Positions 8,569 to 17,223 of a DNA stretch of 64,000 nucleotides are shown piece by piece. The DNA lies in NCBI GenBank assembly GCA_964195425.1, contig CAXMOM010000042.1, positions 1-64,000 of the forward strand, given 5' to 3'. Numbering within the stretch: position 1 is the first letter of the stretch; every line of letters starts with the position of its first letter. Made by a program: the position numbers and the translations under genes. The notes beneath the pieces were generated by a model. It searched no databases and was not told the origin of the DNA. It was given only the letters and a program-made list of their open reading frames with translations. This DNA is from Glaciecola sp964195425. GTDB lineage: Bacteria > Pseudomonadota > Gammaproteobacteria > Enterobacterales > Alteromonadaceae.

Positions 8569-9170
8569 GCTAAGGCCTCCTCAAGTTGCTTAACTGCGTC
8601 GGCTGTCATTAACACTTTTTCAAAAGCGATTAGGCTAACAGGGTCGATGCCTTGAACGTCGCGAACGTCTACTTTGTAAAGGTTGCGTGAAGCTAAGAAC
8701 AAGTTCTCGTCTACTTCAGCCGTTACAATTAGTACGTCTTTAAGTTCTAATTCGTTAAGTTTTGATAATAGCTCTTTAGTCTTCGGCGCTTCCACACCAA
8801 ATTTCTCGACCACTATCAAACGTTCCTGACGCACCAATTCAGATAGGATGCTTTTTAAAGCTCCACGGTACATCTTTTTATTTACTTTTTGCTCAAAGTC
8901 ACGAGGCTTTGCTGCAAATGCACGACCACCGCCAACCCATATAGGGCTTCGGATAGTACCAGCACGTGCACGGCCTGTTCCTTTTTGACGCCATGGCTTC
9001 TTACCACCACCGCGTACTTCAGCTCTTGTTTTCTGTGCTTTAGTACCTTGACGAGCACCAGCACCAAATGCAACAACCACTTGATGAACTAGAGCTTCGT
9101 TAAATTCACGACCAAAAGTGGCGTCTGATACTTCAAGAGCGCCTTTGGCGTCTTTCAATGATAATTCCAT
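8565..9170 (-). CDS. rplD: 50S ribosomal protein L4, likely autoregulator of the operon
   Basis: L4 is an early assembly protein whose loop reaches into the exit tunnel. In E. coli it also represses the S10 operon by binding the mRNA leader. The 201-residue sequence shows the loop segment KTRAEVRGGGKKPWRQKGTG, then SPIWVGGGRAFAAKPRDF. It lies 14 bases after rplC. The long leader upstream of rpsJ contains an attenuator-like hairpin, so L4 autoregulation is plausible here, but this is inferred from E. coli. Confidence 0.98.
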   Translation of the reverse strand: MELSLKDAKGALEVSDATFGREFNEALVHQVVVAFGAGARQGTKAQKTRAEVRGGGKKPWRQKGTGRARAGTIRSPIWVGGGRAFAAKPRDFEQKVNKKMYRGALKSILSELVRQERLIVVEKFGVEAPKTKELLSKLNELELKDVLIVTAEVDENLFLASRNLYKVDVRDVQGIDPVSLIAFEKVLMTADAVKQLEEALA

Positions 9171-9184
9171 CAGTTCACTCCCAG

Positions 9185-9823
9185 TTACGCTTTGCCAGCT
9201 GGCAACACGATTACATCGCCGCCAGTAGCGCCAGGTACGGCACCTTTGATTAACAAAAGGTTATTTTCAAGATCTACACGTACTAGTTCTAAAGACTGAG
9301 TGGTGATTCGCTTGTTACCAAGCTGACCGGCCATTTTCTTGCCTTTAAATACTTTACCAGGTGATTGGTTTTGACCAATCGAACCAGGTGCGCGGTGAGA
9401 TAGTGAGTTACCGTGTGTCATACGTTGTGAACTAAAGTTCCAACGCTTGATTACACCAGCAAAACCTTTACCTTTAGATGTGCCTGCTACATCGACTTTT
9501 TTAGTGTCATTGAAGATTTCAACAGTTAATTCACTGCCCACTTCAATATCAGCACCCTCGTCGTCTGCAAGACGAAATTCCCAAAGTCCCCGTCCAGCTT
9601 CTACGCCAGCTTTAGCAAAATGACCTGCTGAAGCTTTGTTGACGCGATTCGCTTTCTTGGTACCAGCGGTAACTTGTAATGCACGATAACCGTCAGTGTC
9701 TTCAGTACGTAACTGAGTCACACGGTTAGGGGTTGCTTCGATAACAGTTACAGGAATCGATACGCCGTCTTCAGTGAAGATGCGTGTCATTCCTACTTTA
9801 CGACCGATAAGACCAATCGACAT
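9185..9823 (-). CDS. rplC: 50S ribosomal protein L3
   Basis: L3 is an early assembly protein that reaches the peptidyl transferase centre. The 212-residue protein begins MSIGLIGRKVGMTRIFTEDG and carries HGNSLSHRAPGSIGQNQSPG, the loop that holds the glutamine methylated by PrmB in other gammaproteobacteria. It is followed by VFKGKKMAGQLGNKRIT. It lies 18 bases after rpsJ. The identification is certain. Confidence 0.98.
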   Translation of the reverse strand: MSIGLIGRKVGMTRIFTEDGVSIPVTVIEATPNRVTQLRTEDTDGYRALQVTAGTKKANRVNKASAGHFAKAGVEAGRGLWEFRLADDEGADIEVGSELTVEIFNDTKKVDVAGTSKGKGFAGVIKRWNFSSQRMTHGNSLSHRAPGSIGQNQSPGKVFKGKKMAGQLGNKRITTQSLELVRVDLENNLLLIKGAVPGATGGDVIVLPAGKA

Positions 9824-9841
9824 TGTTATTACCCTCTTCTA

Positions 9842-10153
9842 TTAACCTAGGCTGATTTGAACATCAACGCCCGCGGCTAAATCCAATCTCATCAAAGCAT
9901 CAACTGTTTTATCAGTTGGTTCAATGATATCTACTAAACGTTTATGTGTGCGGATTTCGTACTGATCGCGCGCGTCTTTGTTTACGTGCGGAGAAACCAA
10001 AATAGTATAACGTTCCTTGCGAGTAGGTAATGGAATTGGTCCACTAACCTGCGCGCCTGTACGCTTAGCTGTTTCTACGATTTCCGCTGTAGACTGATCG
10101 ATCAACTTGTGATCAAACGCTTTTAAACGAATACGAATTCTTTGATTTGGCAT
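9842..10153 (-). CDS. rpsJ: 30S ribosomal protein S10 (NusE)
   Basis: S10 is a head protein of the small subunit and, as NusE, a transcription antitermination factor. The 103-residue sequence MPNQRIRIRLKAFDHKLIDQ with GAQVSGPIPLPTRKERYTIL and HKRLVDIIEPT is highly conserved. It is the first gene of the operon. About 255 bases of leader separate it from a strong promoter at 10417-10444. Confidence 0.99.
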   Translation of the reverse strand: MPNQRIRIRLKAFDHKLIDQSTAEIVETAKRTGAQVSGPIPLPTRKERYTILVSPHVNKDARDQYEIRTHKRLVDIIEPTDKTVDALMRLDLAAGVDVQISLG

Positions 10154-10187
10154 CGATTAAGCTCCAACCGAAAGAACAATAAAAATC

Positions 10188-10235
10188 ATCTTTTCAATCC
10201 CTTTCTTCTCTGTTAAGAGAACTGGGAGAAAAGAT
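10188..10235 (-). promoter_or_regulatory. S10 leader hairpin with U-rich tail (probable attenuator)
   Basis: On the minus strand the arms ATCTTTTC and GAAAAGAT (10228-10235 and 10188-10195) enclose TCCC/GGGA and TTCTCT/AGAGAA pairs. Together they form one long stem-loop, followed by a T-rich stretch about 15 to 25 bases before the rpsJ ribosome binding region. A second hairpin (GACCTC/GAGGTC, 10250-10266) lies just upstream. The arrangement resembles the E. coli S10 leader, where L4 stimulates termination. The L4 role is inferred. Confidence 0.6.
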
Positions 10236-10249
10236 GTGCGTAAACCACT

Positions 10250-10266
10250 GACCTCCAATTGAGGTC
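10250..10266 (-). promoter_or_regulatory. Second S10 leader hairpin
   Basis: A perfect six-base stem (GACCTC with GAGGTC) and five-base loop in the leader of the S10 operon lies immediately upstream of the attenuator-like hairpin. It probably belongs to the L4-responsive leader fold. The function is inferred. Confidence 0.5.
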
Positions 10267-10416
10267 CTGTTTATAAGCAATGTGCAAGTAAACTTACGAA
10301 TACTTACTGGCAAATATCTAAAGTAGCGACAAGCGCTGATTGACCTAGATAATCACCCACTGCGGGTTGTTAAAGATGGACATTTTTACGTGCTTCATCA
10401 GTAACAGTGGGCGCGA

Positions 10417-10444
10417 ATTATACACAGATTTGGAGTTTTGACAA
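10417..10444 (-). promoter_or_regulatory. Sigma-70 promoter of the S10 operon
   Basis: On the minus strand there is TTGTCA (10439-10444), a 16-base spacer and a perfect TATAAT (10417-10422). Transcription would start near 10408 to 10410, which gives a leader of about 255 bases before rpsJ. This is the strongest promoter match noticed in the window. Confidence 0.85.
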
Positions 10445-10502
10445 GAAGGATTGTGAATTAATAAGCTGTTATGAAACAAAAAACATAAACAAACGCATAA
10501 TG

Positions 10503-10766
10503 CTACTGCCTAGCACTCGACTGTCTAGTCGATAGCGCTTCAATTTCTGCATTTAACTGATACTTTTTATCGGTCACAATAGCTTCAAGCACTTCTAAAC
10601 GATTTTTTACAGATGCTAGTTCACTTGCAACCATCTTTGCGTCTGAATCGCCTAGCTTAAGTTTTAACTCAGCCATATTTTTTTTATGAGTCGTTGCTAT
10701 TCCTATGATGGTAATGGGTAATACGAATAAAAATAGTATCGCGAGTACAAATTCGGTGCCTTCCAT
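10503..10766 (-). CDS. Small membrane protein with PspB-like architecture
   Basis: The 87-residue product has one N-terminal membrane segment (about residues 5 to 25, LAILFLFVLPITIIGIA), a short basic stretch, and then a predicted coiled coil (about residues 45 to 80, containing SVKNRLEVLEAIVTDKKYQL). This order, and the FVLP and LE-x-I-V-x-D patterns, resemble the phage shock protein PspB. No pspA or pspC lies beside it, so membership is not certain. It lies just upstream of the S10 promoter on the same strand. It could act as a small inner-membrane stress protein, or be an unrelated one-helix protein. Confidence 0.6.
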   Translation of the reverse strand: MEGTEFVLAILFLFVLPITIIGIATTHKKNMAELKLKLGDSDAKMVASELASVKNRLEVLEAIVTDKKYQLNAEIEALSTRQSSARQ

Positions 10767-11133
10767 ATTTGGGTGTCCTTAGTTTGCTTCGTTGTCGTGC
10801 AGCAAGAAATAGATTAATTTGATATCAGCGTGTGTTCTATATTTACATCATAGCCTAGCGAGCTGCTTTTTCAAATGTGCCAAAGGTAACAAATTGTATC
10901 GTTGTATTGCTGAGGTCCTCGTGCCCTACCCTAAGATCTTTAAGCTGCTTATTAATCGCGCATTTGTAAAATCTAGTAATGGCATCACTGCTATATGTTA
11001 TGAAAACTAATAATTGTGTATAAGAAAGAAAAACTTATTAAGTTTTGGGTGCTTTATATTGAGGAAGTAAGAGTATCCAATTTAAAAATCGCTTGTCTAG
11101 AATGACAAGCTTCCAACACGAAATAACGATGAG
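10767..11133. other. Intergenic region with no supported gene
   Basis: This is the divergent region between the PspB-like gene and the degenerate GGDEF gene, so it must hold promoters for both. No clear -35/-10 pair, repeat or RNA structure was recognised. A 63-codon plus-strand frame at 10819-11010 looks non-coding. Confidence 0.5.
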
Positions 11134-12387
11134 ATGGACGCCATGAAATCAATGCCCTCACAGCAACAAATAGAATCTAAGGTAGTTAGCCTGTTTCAAC
11201 ATTCTTATATGTCAACGCTAATTCACTTTTTAGTAGCGGGATTTTTAGTCTTTATGGCGTGGAATACTGTCAATATGGATCTAATTTTCCAGTGGGCATC
11301 ATTGCTGGTGGTTAGTTTATTGGTGAGCGTATTGAGCTTTACTATATTTAATAGAAGGCGTTCTTCTGAGTCCTTGGACTTTGCACAGTGGGAAAGCTTT
11401 TCTTCGCTATCGGCTTTTCTCGTTAGTGCAGTTTTTGCCGCAGGATACTGCTATATCGTGTTAACAGGGCCTGCAAGCTTGTATTCAATTGTTGCCTTTA
11501 CCATGGTTATGCATCTGTCTTGCATTCTAGTACCTAATTTCAGTTCTAAAAAAGTCATGCTATGGATTGCGCTTTCTTTATCCTTGCCGCTAATTGCCAC
11601 TCTACTTTTTGTCGCAGTTTCTGACGCCATTGTTTTGGCTGCTGGTTTATTTGTATACACCGGTGTTTTATTGCTAGTAAGCTTTAACGTAAATCGTACG
11701 GTTAATGCTGGCTTTGAAATAGATAGCAAATACGCAAGCGCAGTCAAATTGGTAAACAAGTATAAGCACAAACTGGCTACATCTACTATTGAAGACCCCG
11801 AAACACTAATATTAAATAGACGGTTTTTTGACCTTATAAGCGGCGAAGAAATAGGACGCGCGAAAAGGTCAAACAATAATCTAAACGTAGCCTTAATCCA
11901 AATAGACTGCTTTAACGAATATATCGAGAATTATGGCAGAAAAAAAGCAGATAAATGCCTGCGCACCGTTGCTAAACTATTATCAAATGCTACGCCTCGC
12001 GGCGGCGAATATGTGACGCGTTTCGACGATGACAAATTTGCATTAATAGCTCCTCACATAGACACTAACGAAGTTATCGCGTTCACGTCTAAAATGATGG
12101 ACATAGTATGTAACGCTGAAATAGAACATAATTTTACGAGCGTTGAGCATCGGGATACGGTCTCTATTAGTATTGGTATTTCAGAATTCAAACCAGGTGA
12201 TCTTAGTGAGATTGAAGAAATGATTCAGCAAGCTTCTACCGCTCTTGAGGCAGCTATTGAGTGTGGACGTAATAACACAAAACTATTTTCAGCTACTGTT
12301 GCAACGAAGAACGACTACGTACCAAATGATTTAGAGCTACCTAGCGCTGAGCTTAAAGTGGTCGATAACACCTTTAATATAGCGTAA
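11134..12387 (+). CDS. Multi-pass membrane protein with degenerate GGDEF domain
   Basis: The 417-residue product has about six membrane segments in residues 28 to 185 and then a GGDEF-type domain (about 215 to 380). The metal-binding region IQIDCFNEY (Asp258) is kept and the late SISIGISEF strand is present. However, the active-site signature is RFDDDKF at residues 296 to 302, where diguanylate cyclases have R-[YF]-G-G-[DE]-E-F. Loss of both glycines and the Glu predicts no cyclase activity, so it is more likely a sensor or nucleotide-binding scaffold. It precedes the two GAF-ATPase genes on the same strand. The ATG at 11143 is an alternative start. Confidence 0.8.
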   Translation: MDAMKSMPSQQQIESKVVSLFQHSYMSTLIHFLVAGFLVFMAWNTVNMDLIFQWASLLVVSLLVSVLSFTIFNRRRSSESLDFAQWESFSSLSAFLVSAVFAAGYCYIVLTGPASLYSIVAFTMVMHLSCILVPNFSSKKVMLWIALSLSLPLIATLLFVAVSDAIVLAAGLFVYTGVLLLVSFNVNRTVNAGFEIDSKYASAVKLVNKYKHKLATSTIEDPETLILNRRFFDLISGEEIGRAKRSNNNLNVALIQIDCFNEYIENYGRKKADKCLRTVAKLLSNATPRGGEYVTRFDDDKFALIAPHIDTNEVIAFTSKMMDIVCNAEIEHNFTSVEHRDTVSISIGISEFKPGDLSEIEEMIQQASTALEAAIECGRNNTKLFSATVATKNDYVPNDLELPSAELKVVDNTFNIA

Positions 12388-12453
12388 TTATCGTATTATG
12401 GTTTTCTAATAAAGAAACTAATAAGCATACAAAACAATGTGTTTGGTCGAGTG

Positions 12454-12472
12454 TTGTACCGTAATGGTACAA
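12454..12472 (+). terminator. Possible weak terminator or operator after the GGDEF-like gene
   Basis: A perfect seven-base inverted repeat (TTGTACC, loop GTAAT, GGTACAA) is followed by a T-rich stretch. It lies between the GGDEF-like gene and the first GAF-ATPase gene. It could end transcription or act as a protein-binding site for the downstream gene. Confidence 0.4.
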
Positions 12473-12555
12473 ATTTTGCTTTTATTTTATATATTGACCA
12501 TCGCCTTGCCTCAATTATACATAAAGGCATCATGAATTAGGAAAGTACATTCACT

Positions 12556-14784
12556 ATGCTTACTAGTAACTCACGACCAAATTTAATTCAAACATTACAG
12601 ACTATTGTTGAACAACATATAACACTTGATAAAGCATTTGAGCACATCGAACCCTTTATATTAAATGCCTTTACCGCCAAAAGACTATCTATTTTCCAGC
12701 GACGTTCACATCATAAAGATTTGGTTGCAAGGCACAAAACAGGGTCAGAAACACGTGAAGTTAAGGTAACCATAAACACCCAATCAATTGCCGGCTATGT
12801 TGCCATGGCGCAGCAACCGGTTGTCGTCAATAATCCGTACGATGATGACTCCTTAAAAAAAATCCACTTTAAACTCAGGTTCGAAAAGAAGTTTGACCGA
12901 ATATCCCGCTTTAAAACCACCAGTATTTTATGTGTCCCCATAAAAGAAAATGGTGTATTGCTGGGCGTTATGCAAATTTTTAACAAAGAAGATGGTTTTA
13001 GCGCTGAAGATGTTGGCTTTGCACTCGATATTGCACAAGTACTGGGCAGCAAATATAAATTTGAATTAGGCGGCACAGCTCGCCCTTTCGACTATTTGAT
13101 ACATAAAGAAATACTCGACGCTAAGGTGCTCGACAACCTGAATCATAACACCAGTATTAAGCATCTTGCTTACCTTCTGCATAACGAGCACCAAATTCCA
13201 GAAAGCGACCTTTGCGAAGCATTATCGGTGTATTATCAAGTTCCGTTTATTGATTACTTACCTGCTGAATTCCATTTATCCCAAGGCTATTCAAAACTTA
13301 ATGTTTCATATTTGAAGCGAAACTCTGTCGCTATCATTAGAGATAACCGAGAGCAACCCATAGTATTGATGTTTGAACCCAACAATACCGCTCTTTTAAT
13401 GGAGATTGAAAGTGCTCTTGGCGTCGACAACTACCAATTAGCGTTTAGCTTTTCCAGTCAAATATTGCAATATTTAGAAGAAAAAAAAGCGCGGCCAAAC
13501 GCAAGTGATTTTGATGAAATAATTGGTGAAATAGATAGCAACACCATCGAAGAAGAGGTGAAAGAATCCCATTTTGATCAAGACGAACCTGTCATAGTTC
13601 GTCTTGTTTCGAGTATTTTATTTGAGGCCAAAAGAATGAATGCTTCAGATATTCACATCGATCCAGAACCCAACAAACCTACCCTGGTAAGAATGCGGAT
13701 TGACGGCGAAGTTCGCGACATTAATCAAATACCGCGAGCACAACATAATGCAATTATTGCGCGGATCAAAATTATGTCGAGCCTTAATATTGCGGAAAAA
13801 CGTATCCCCCAAGACGGCAAGTTAGTGTTTGACGCATCAGGACAAACTATTGATGTGCGCGTAGCGACTATTCCAACTGTGGAAGGCGAAGGTGTGGTTA
13901 TGCGCTTGCTAGCGGGCAGCGATGTGTTGCCCATTGATAAAATCAATTTGTCGCCACGAAACTTAAGTATGCTGCAATCAATTGTATCTATGCCCCATGG
14001 TATTATGTTGGTGGTTGGCCCAACGGGCTCAGGAAAAACCACCACATTGCACGCCATATTAGGGCACTTAAACACACCAAATAAAAAAATATGGACCGCT
14101 GAAGACCCAGTTGAAATAACCCAATATAGACTTCAGCAGGTGCAAATCAATCCCAAAGTCGGTTTTACCTTTGCTGTAGCACTTCGCGCATTTTTACGGG
14201 CCGATCCAGACATAATACTAATTGGCGAGATGCGCGACAAAGAAACCGCTAGCGCTGGTATTGAAGCATCGCTTACCGGGCATTTAGTGTTGTCTACACT
14301 ACACACAAATTCAGCGCCAGAAACAATTACACGTTTACTCGATTTAGGAATGGATCCCGTAAACTTTGCTGATGCTTGTGTTGGTATATTGGCGCAACGC
14401 TTAGTCCGTGTTTTATGCAATAACTGTAAGGAGCAATACACACCAGATGAAAATGAGTTAGCTTTCTTAAATCGCCAATATGGCGAAGAATTTATAGATG
14501 AAATTACGGGGGAAGAGAGCCATCAGCTATGTAAAGCGGTAGGCTGTTTTGAGTGCAATGATACTGGCTATAAAGGGCGAACCGGCGTGCACGAACTTTT
14601 GCCCATGACACCTCAGTTAAGAGGTTTGGTGTATAAAGAGTCATCTATTGCGGAAATCAAAAAGCAGGCTTTGCAAGACGGCATGCGCACCCTAACACAA
14701 GATGTAATAATAAAAGTATTAAAGGGCGAAACAGACATAGTTCAGGCTCAGATATTAACTGGCGCTGGAATGTGGTCGCATTAA
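12556..14784 (+). CDS. GAF-domain GspE/PilB-type secretion ATPase, copy 1
   Basis: The 742-residue protein fuses a GAF domain (about 15 to 170), a degenerate GspE/MshEN N-terminal domain (about 175 to 300), a short acidic linker and a complete type II secretion/type IV pilus ATPase domain. Visible are Walker A GPTGSGKTTT (488-497), the Asp box TAEDPVE, Walker B DPDIILIGEMRD (550-561), the His box STLHTN (580-585) and the four zinc cysteines (621, 624, 664, 667). All catalytic elements are intact. It lacks the R-L-G motif that binds c-di-GMP in MshE. No pilin, platform protein or secretin gene is beside it. It could power an orphan pilus or retraction function, or regulate one. A paralogue follows. 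Confidence 0.85.
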   Translation: MLTSNSRPNLIQTLQTIVEQHITLDKAFEHIEPFILNAFTAKRLSIFQRRSHHKDLVARHKTGSETREVKVTINTQSIAGYVAMAQQPVVVNNPYDDDSLKKIHFKLRFEKKFDRISRFKTTSILCVPIKENGVLLGVMQIFNKEDGFSAEDVGFALDIAQVLGSKYKFELGGTARPFDYLIHKEILDAKVLDNLNHNTSIKHLAYLLHNEHQIPESDLCEALSVYYQVPFIDYLPAEFHLSQGYSKLNVSYLKRNSVAIIRDNREQPIVLMFEPNNTALLMEIESALGVDNYQLAFSFSSQILQYLEEKKARPNASDFDEIIGEIDSNTIEEEVKESHFDQDEPVIVRLVSSILFEAKRMNASDIHIDPEPNKPTLVRMRIDGEVRDINQIPRAQHNAIIARIKIMSSLNIAEKRIPQDGKLVFDASGQTIDVRVATIPTVEGEGVVMRLLAGSDVLPIDKINLSPRNLSMLQSIVSMPHGIMLVVGPTGSGKTTTLHAILGHLNTPNKKIWTAEDPVEITQYRLQQVQINPKVGFTFAVALRAFLRADPDIILIGEMRDKETASAGIEASLTGHLVLSTLHTNSAPETITRLLDLGMDPVNFADACVGILAQRLVRVLCNNCKEQYTPDENELAFLNRQYGEEFIDEITGEESHQLCKAVGCFECNDTGYKGRTGVHELLPMTPQLRGLVYKESSIAEIKKQALQDGMRTLTQDVIIKVLKGETDIVQAQILTGAGMWSH

Positions 14785-14798
14785 AAGCTGATTTACAA

Positions 14799-14824
14799 AA
14801 CCCGACTTACAGTCAGGTTTTTTT
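14799..14824 (+). terminator. Imperfect rho-independent terminator after GAF-ATPase copy 1
   Basis: The stem AACCCGAC/GTCAGGTT has one mismatch and a five-base loop, followed by a T-run. It lies 15 bases after the stop codon, so copy 2 probably has its own promoter. Confidence 0.6.
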
Positions 14825-14972
14825 GTTTAATTGTTAACGATATGATAAATACCTAAGCATGTGATTAAAGAAAGATGAAAACTACATAAAGAAAAAGCGG
14901 TAGTTAGCCGATAACCGACTATAACGGTTCGTTTTAACACTCTTTCGCAGTATTAAGGAAATTCGCCAGTTT

Positions 14973-17195
14973 ATGTTCGACAGTACACAACATGCCGCTA
15001 TGCTTCAAACCTTACAAACTCAATTAAACGAGTTACCCAGTTTGATGGCGGCTTATCAACAAATCGAACCCTTGATTTTACAAGTCTTTGGGGCAAAGCG
15101 TATGTCTTTGTTTCAGCGGCGTTTGCAACATCAAGACCTTGTTGCTCGTTTTAAAACGGGTAAAGAAACGCGCGAGATTAAAGTATCTATAAGCCCCCAG
15201 TCTATTGCCGGCTACGTTGCAATGGCGCAACAGCCGCTCATTATTAACGACCCATACAACGAGGAACAGCTTAGCTCGATTCATCCTAGATTACGTTTCG
15301 ACAAAAAATTTGATAAAAGCAGTAAATTTAAAACCGAAAATATCCTTTGTATACCCGTAATGAACGCCGGTGTTTTGATGGGCGTAATGCAAATAATAAA
15401 CACCGACAACAGTGACGGGTATGACGACAACGATCTTTCACTTGCGCTTGAAATATCGGATATGCTGGGCGACAAGTTTAGGTATGAACTGGGTGGCACA
15501 ACTAACCCTTTTGACTACTTAGTCCATAAAAATTTAGTCAGTGACAAAGTCGTTCAAGAGTTAACAACCGACTCTACAATGAAACAGTCGGTTCAGCGTC
15601 TTATATCAGAGCATCGGGTTGCTGAACAAGAGATTGGAAATGCAATTAGTGTGCACTATCAGGTGCCGTTCATTTCCTATCTGCCGGATAGCTATCACTT
15701 ATATCAAACCGACGCTAAGCTCAATGTATCTTATTTGAAACGGAACTATGTTGCCGTAGTTGCCGATGTGCGCGAAAACCCTATTGTATTGATGTCAGAA
15801 CCAAACAACGCCTCGTTGTTAATGGAAATAGAAAGCGCGCTGGGTATCGATAGTTATGAAATAGCCGTTGGATTACCGAATCAAATTTTACAGTATTTAG
15901 GTGAAAACAACAGTGGCTCAGGCCCTGGTGAGATGGACGAAATACTCGATGAAATAGGCGTTGCCGGTGATGATGATGACGACCAAAACGAAGATTTAGC
16001 CGAAGATGCACCCGCAGTCGTAAGGCTAGTGAGTCGTGTATTACATGACGCCAAAAAATTGAATGCCTCTGATATTCATGTAGACCCTGAAAAAGGTGCC
16101 CCCACAAGGGTAAGAATGAGAGTCGATGGCGTAATAAGAGATATTACTCAGGTACCAGCTTCACACCATAACGCTGTGATTGCGCGTATTAAAATTATGT
16201 CGAGTTTGAATATTGCTGAAAAACGTGTGCCACAAGATGGCAAGCTAGCCTTCAAAATGTCTGGCCAACCGGTAGAAGTGCGTGTTGCCACCATACCAAC
16301 AATTGCTGGTGAAGGGGTAGTTATGCGTATTTTGGCCGCAGGCGGCGCCATGCCAATTGGGAAAATGAACTTATCGACTCGCAATATCGATATGCTCGAA
16401 AATATGATTAAAAAGCCTCATGGCATATTACTTGTCGTAGGGCCTACAGGTTCAGGTAAAACAACCACCCTACATGCGATATTAGGATATTTAAATACGC
16501 CTGACAAAAAAATATGGACAGCTGAGGACCCTGTAGAAATAACGCAGCCCGGCCTACAGCAGGTGCAAGTAAGCCCCAAAATTGGCTTCACTTTTGCCAA
16601 TGCATTGCGCGCTTTTTTACGCGCCGACCCCGATATTATATTAATTGGTGAAATGCGCGATAAAGAAACAGCGCATGCGGGCATTGAAGCCTCGCTTACC
16701 GGTCACTTGGTACTGTCTACCTTGCATACAAACTCAGCCCCAGAAACGATTAGTCGTTTACTAGATTTAGGGCTTGACCCGGTTAATTTCTCCGATGCTT
16801 GTGTAGGTATTTTAGCGCAACGATTAATTAGAACACTATGTGCTAATTGCAAAGAAGAATATCCGGCATCAGAAAAAGACAAGGCATTTATTAAGCGTCA
16901 ATACGGCGATGAACATTACGCCGAACTAGGCTTAGGCGACGATATAATGCTGCATAGAACAGTGGGTTGTGATGAATGCGGCGACAGCGGCTACCGAGGA
17001 CGAACCGGTGTACACGAATTGTTAACCATGACTAACGACCTACGAGCCTTAGTATATAAAGAATCTTCGGCAAACGCGATGAAAGCACAGGCAATTACTG
17101 ACGGCATGAGAACCCTTACGCAAGACGCTGTATTGAAAGTGCTAAAAGGTGATACCGATATTTCACAAATACAAATTTTAAGTGGTCACGACTAA
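14973..17195 (+). CDS. GAF-domain GspE/PilB-type secretion ATPase, copy 2
   Basis: This 740-residue paralogue of the preceding gene has the same order: GAF (about 15 to 172), degenerate MshEN-like domain (about 177 to 300), ATPase. Identical blocks include SIAGYVAMAQQP, ARIKIMSSLNIAEKR and RAFLRADPDIILIGEMRDKE. Walker A is at 490-499, Walker B at 552-563, the His box at 582-587 and the zinc cysteines at 623, 626, 666 and 669, so it should be an active hexameric ATPase. It differs mainly in a highly acidic linker (about 330 to 346, GDDDDDQNED). A terminator and about 190 bases separate the copies. The pair may form mixed hexamers or respond to different GAF ligands; this is speculation. Confidence 0.85.
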   Translation: MFDSTQHAAMLQTLQTQLNELPSLMAAYQQIEPLILQVFGAKRMSLFQRRLQHQDLVARFKTGKETREIKVSISPQSIAGYVAMAQQPLIINDPYNEEQLSSIHPRLRFDKKFDKSSKFKTENILCIPVMNAGVLMGVMQIINTDNSDGYDDNDLSLALEISDMLGDKFRYELGGTTNPFDYLVHKNLVSDKVVQELTTDSTMKQSVQRLISEHRVAEQEIGNAISVHYQVPFISYLPDSYHLYQTDAKLNVSYLKRNYVAVVADVRENPIVLMSEPNNASLLMEIESALGIDSYEIAVGLPNQILQYLGENNSGSGPGEMDEILDEIGVAGDDDDDQNEDLAEDAPAVVRLVSRVLHDAKKLNASDIHVDPEKGAPTRVRMRVDGVIRDITQVPASHHNAVIARIKIMSSLNIAEKRVPQDGKLAFKMSGQPVEVRVATIPTIAGEGVVMRILAAGGAMPIGKMNLSTRNIDMLENMIKKPHGILLVVGPTGSGKTTTLHAILGYLNTPDKKIWTAEDPVEITQPGLQQVQVSPKIGFTFANALRAFLRADPDIILIGEMRDKETAHAGIEASLTGHLVLSTLHTNSAPETISRLLDLGLDPVNFSDACVGILAQRLIRTLCANCKEEYPASEKDKAFIKRQYGDEHYAELGLGDDIMLHRTVGCDECGDSGYRGRTGVHELLTMTNDLRALVYKESSANAMKAQAITDGMRTLTQDAVLKVLKGDTDISQIQILSGHD

Positions 17196-17223
17196 GCATA
17201 TTTAGTTTATTATTTACTTATAT

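Noticed and set aside
10819..11010. 63-codon plus-strand frame upstream of the GGDEF-like gene
   Set aside because: No ribosome binding site, no recognisable domain, and unlike the codon use of neighbouring genes.
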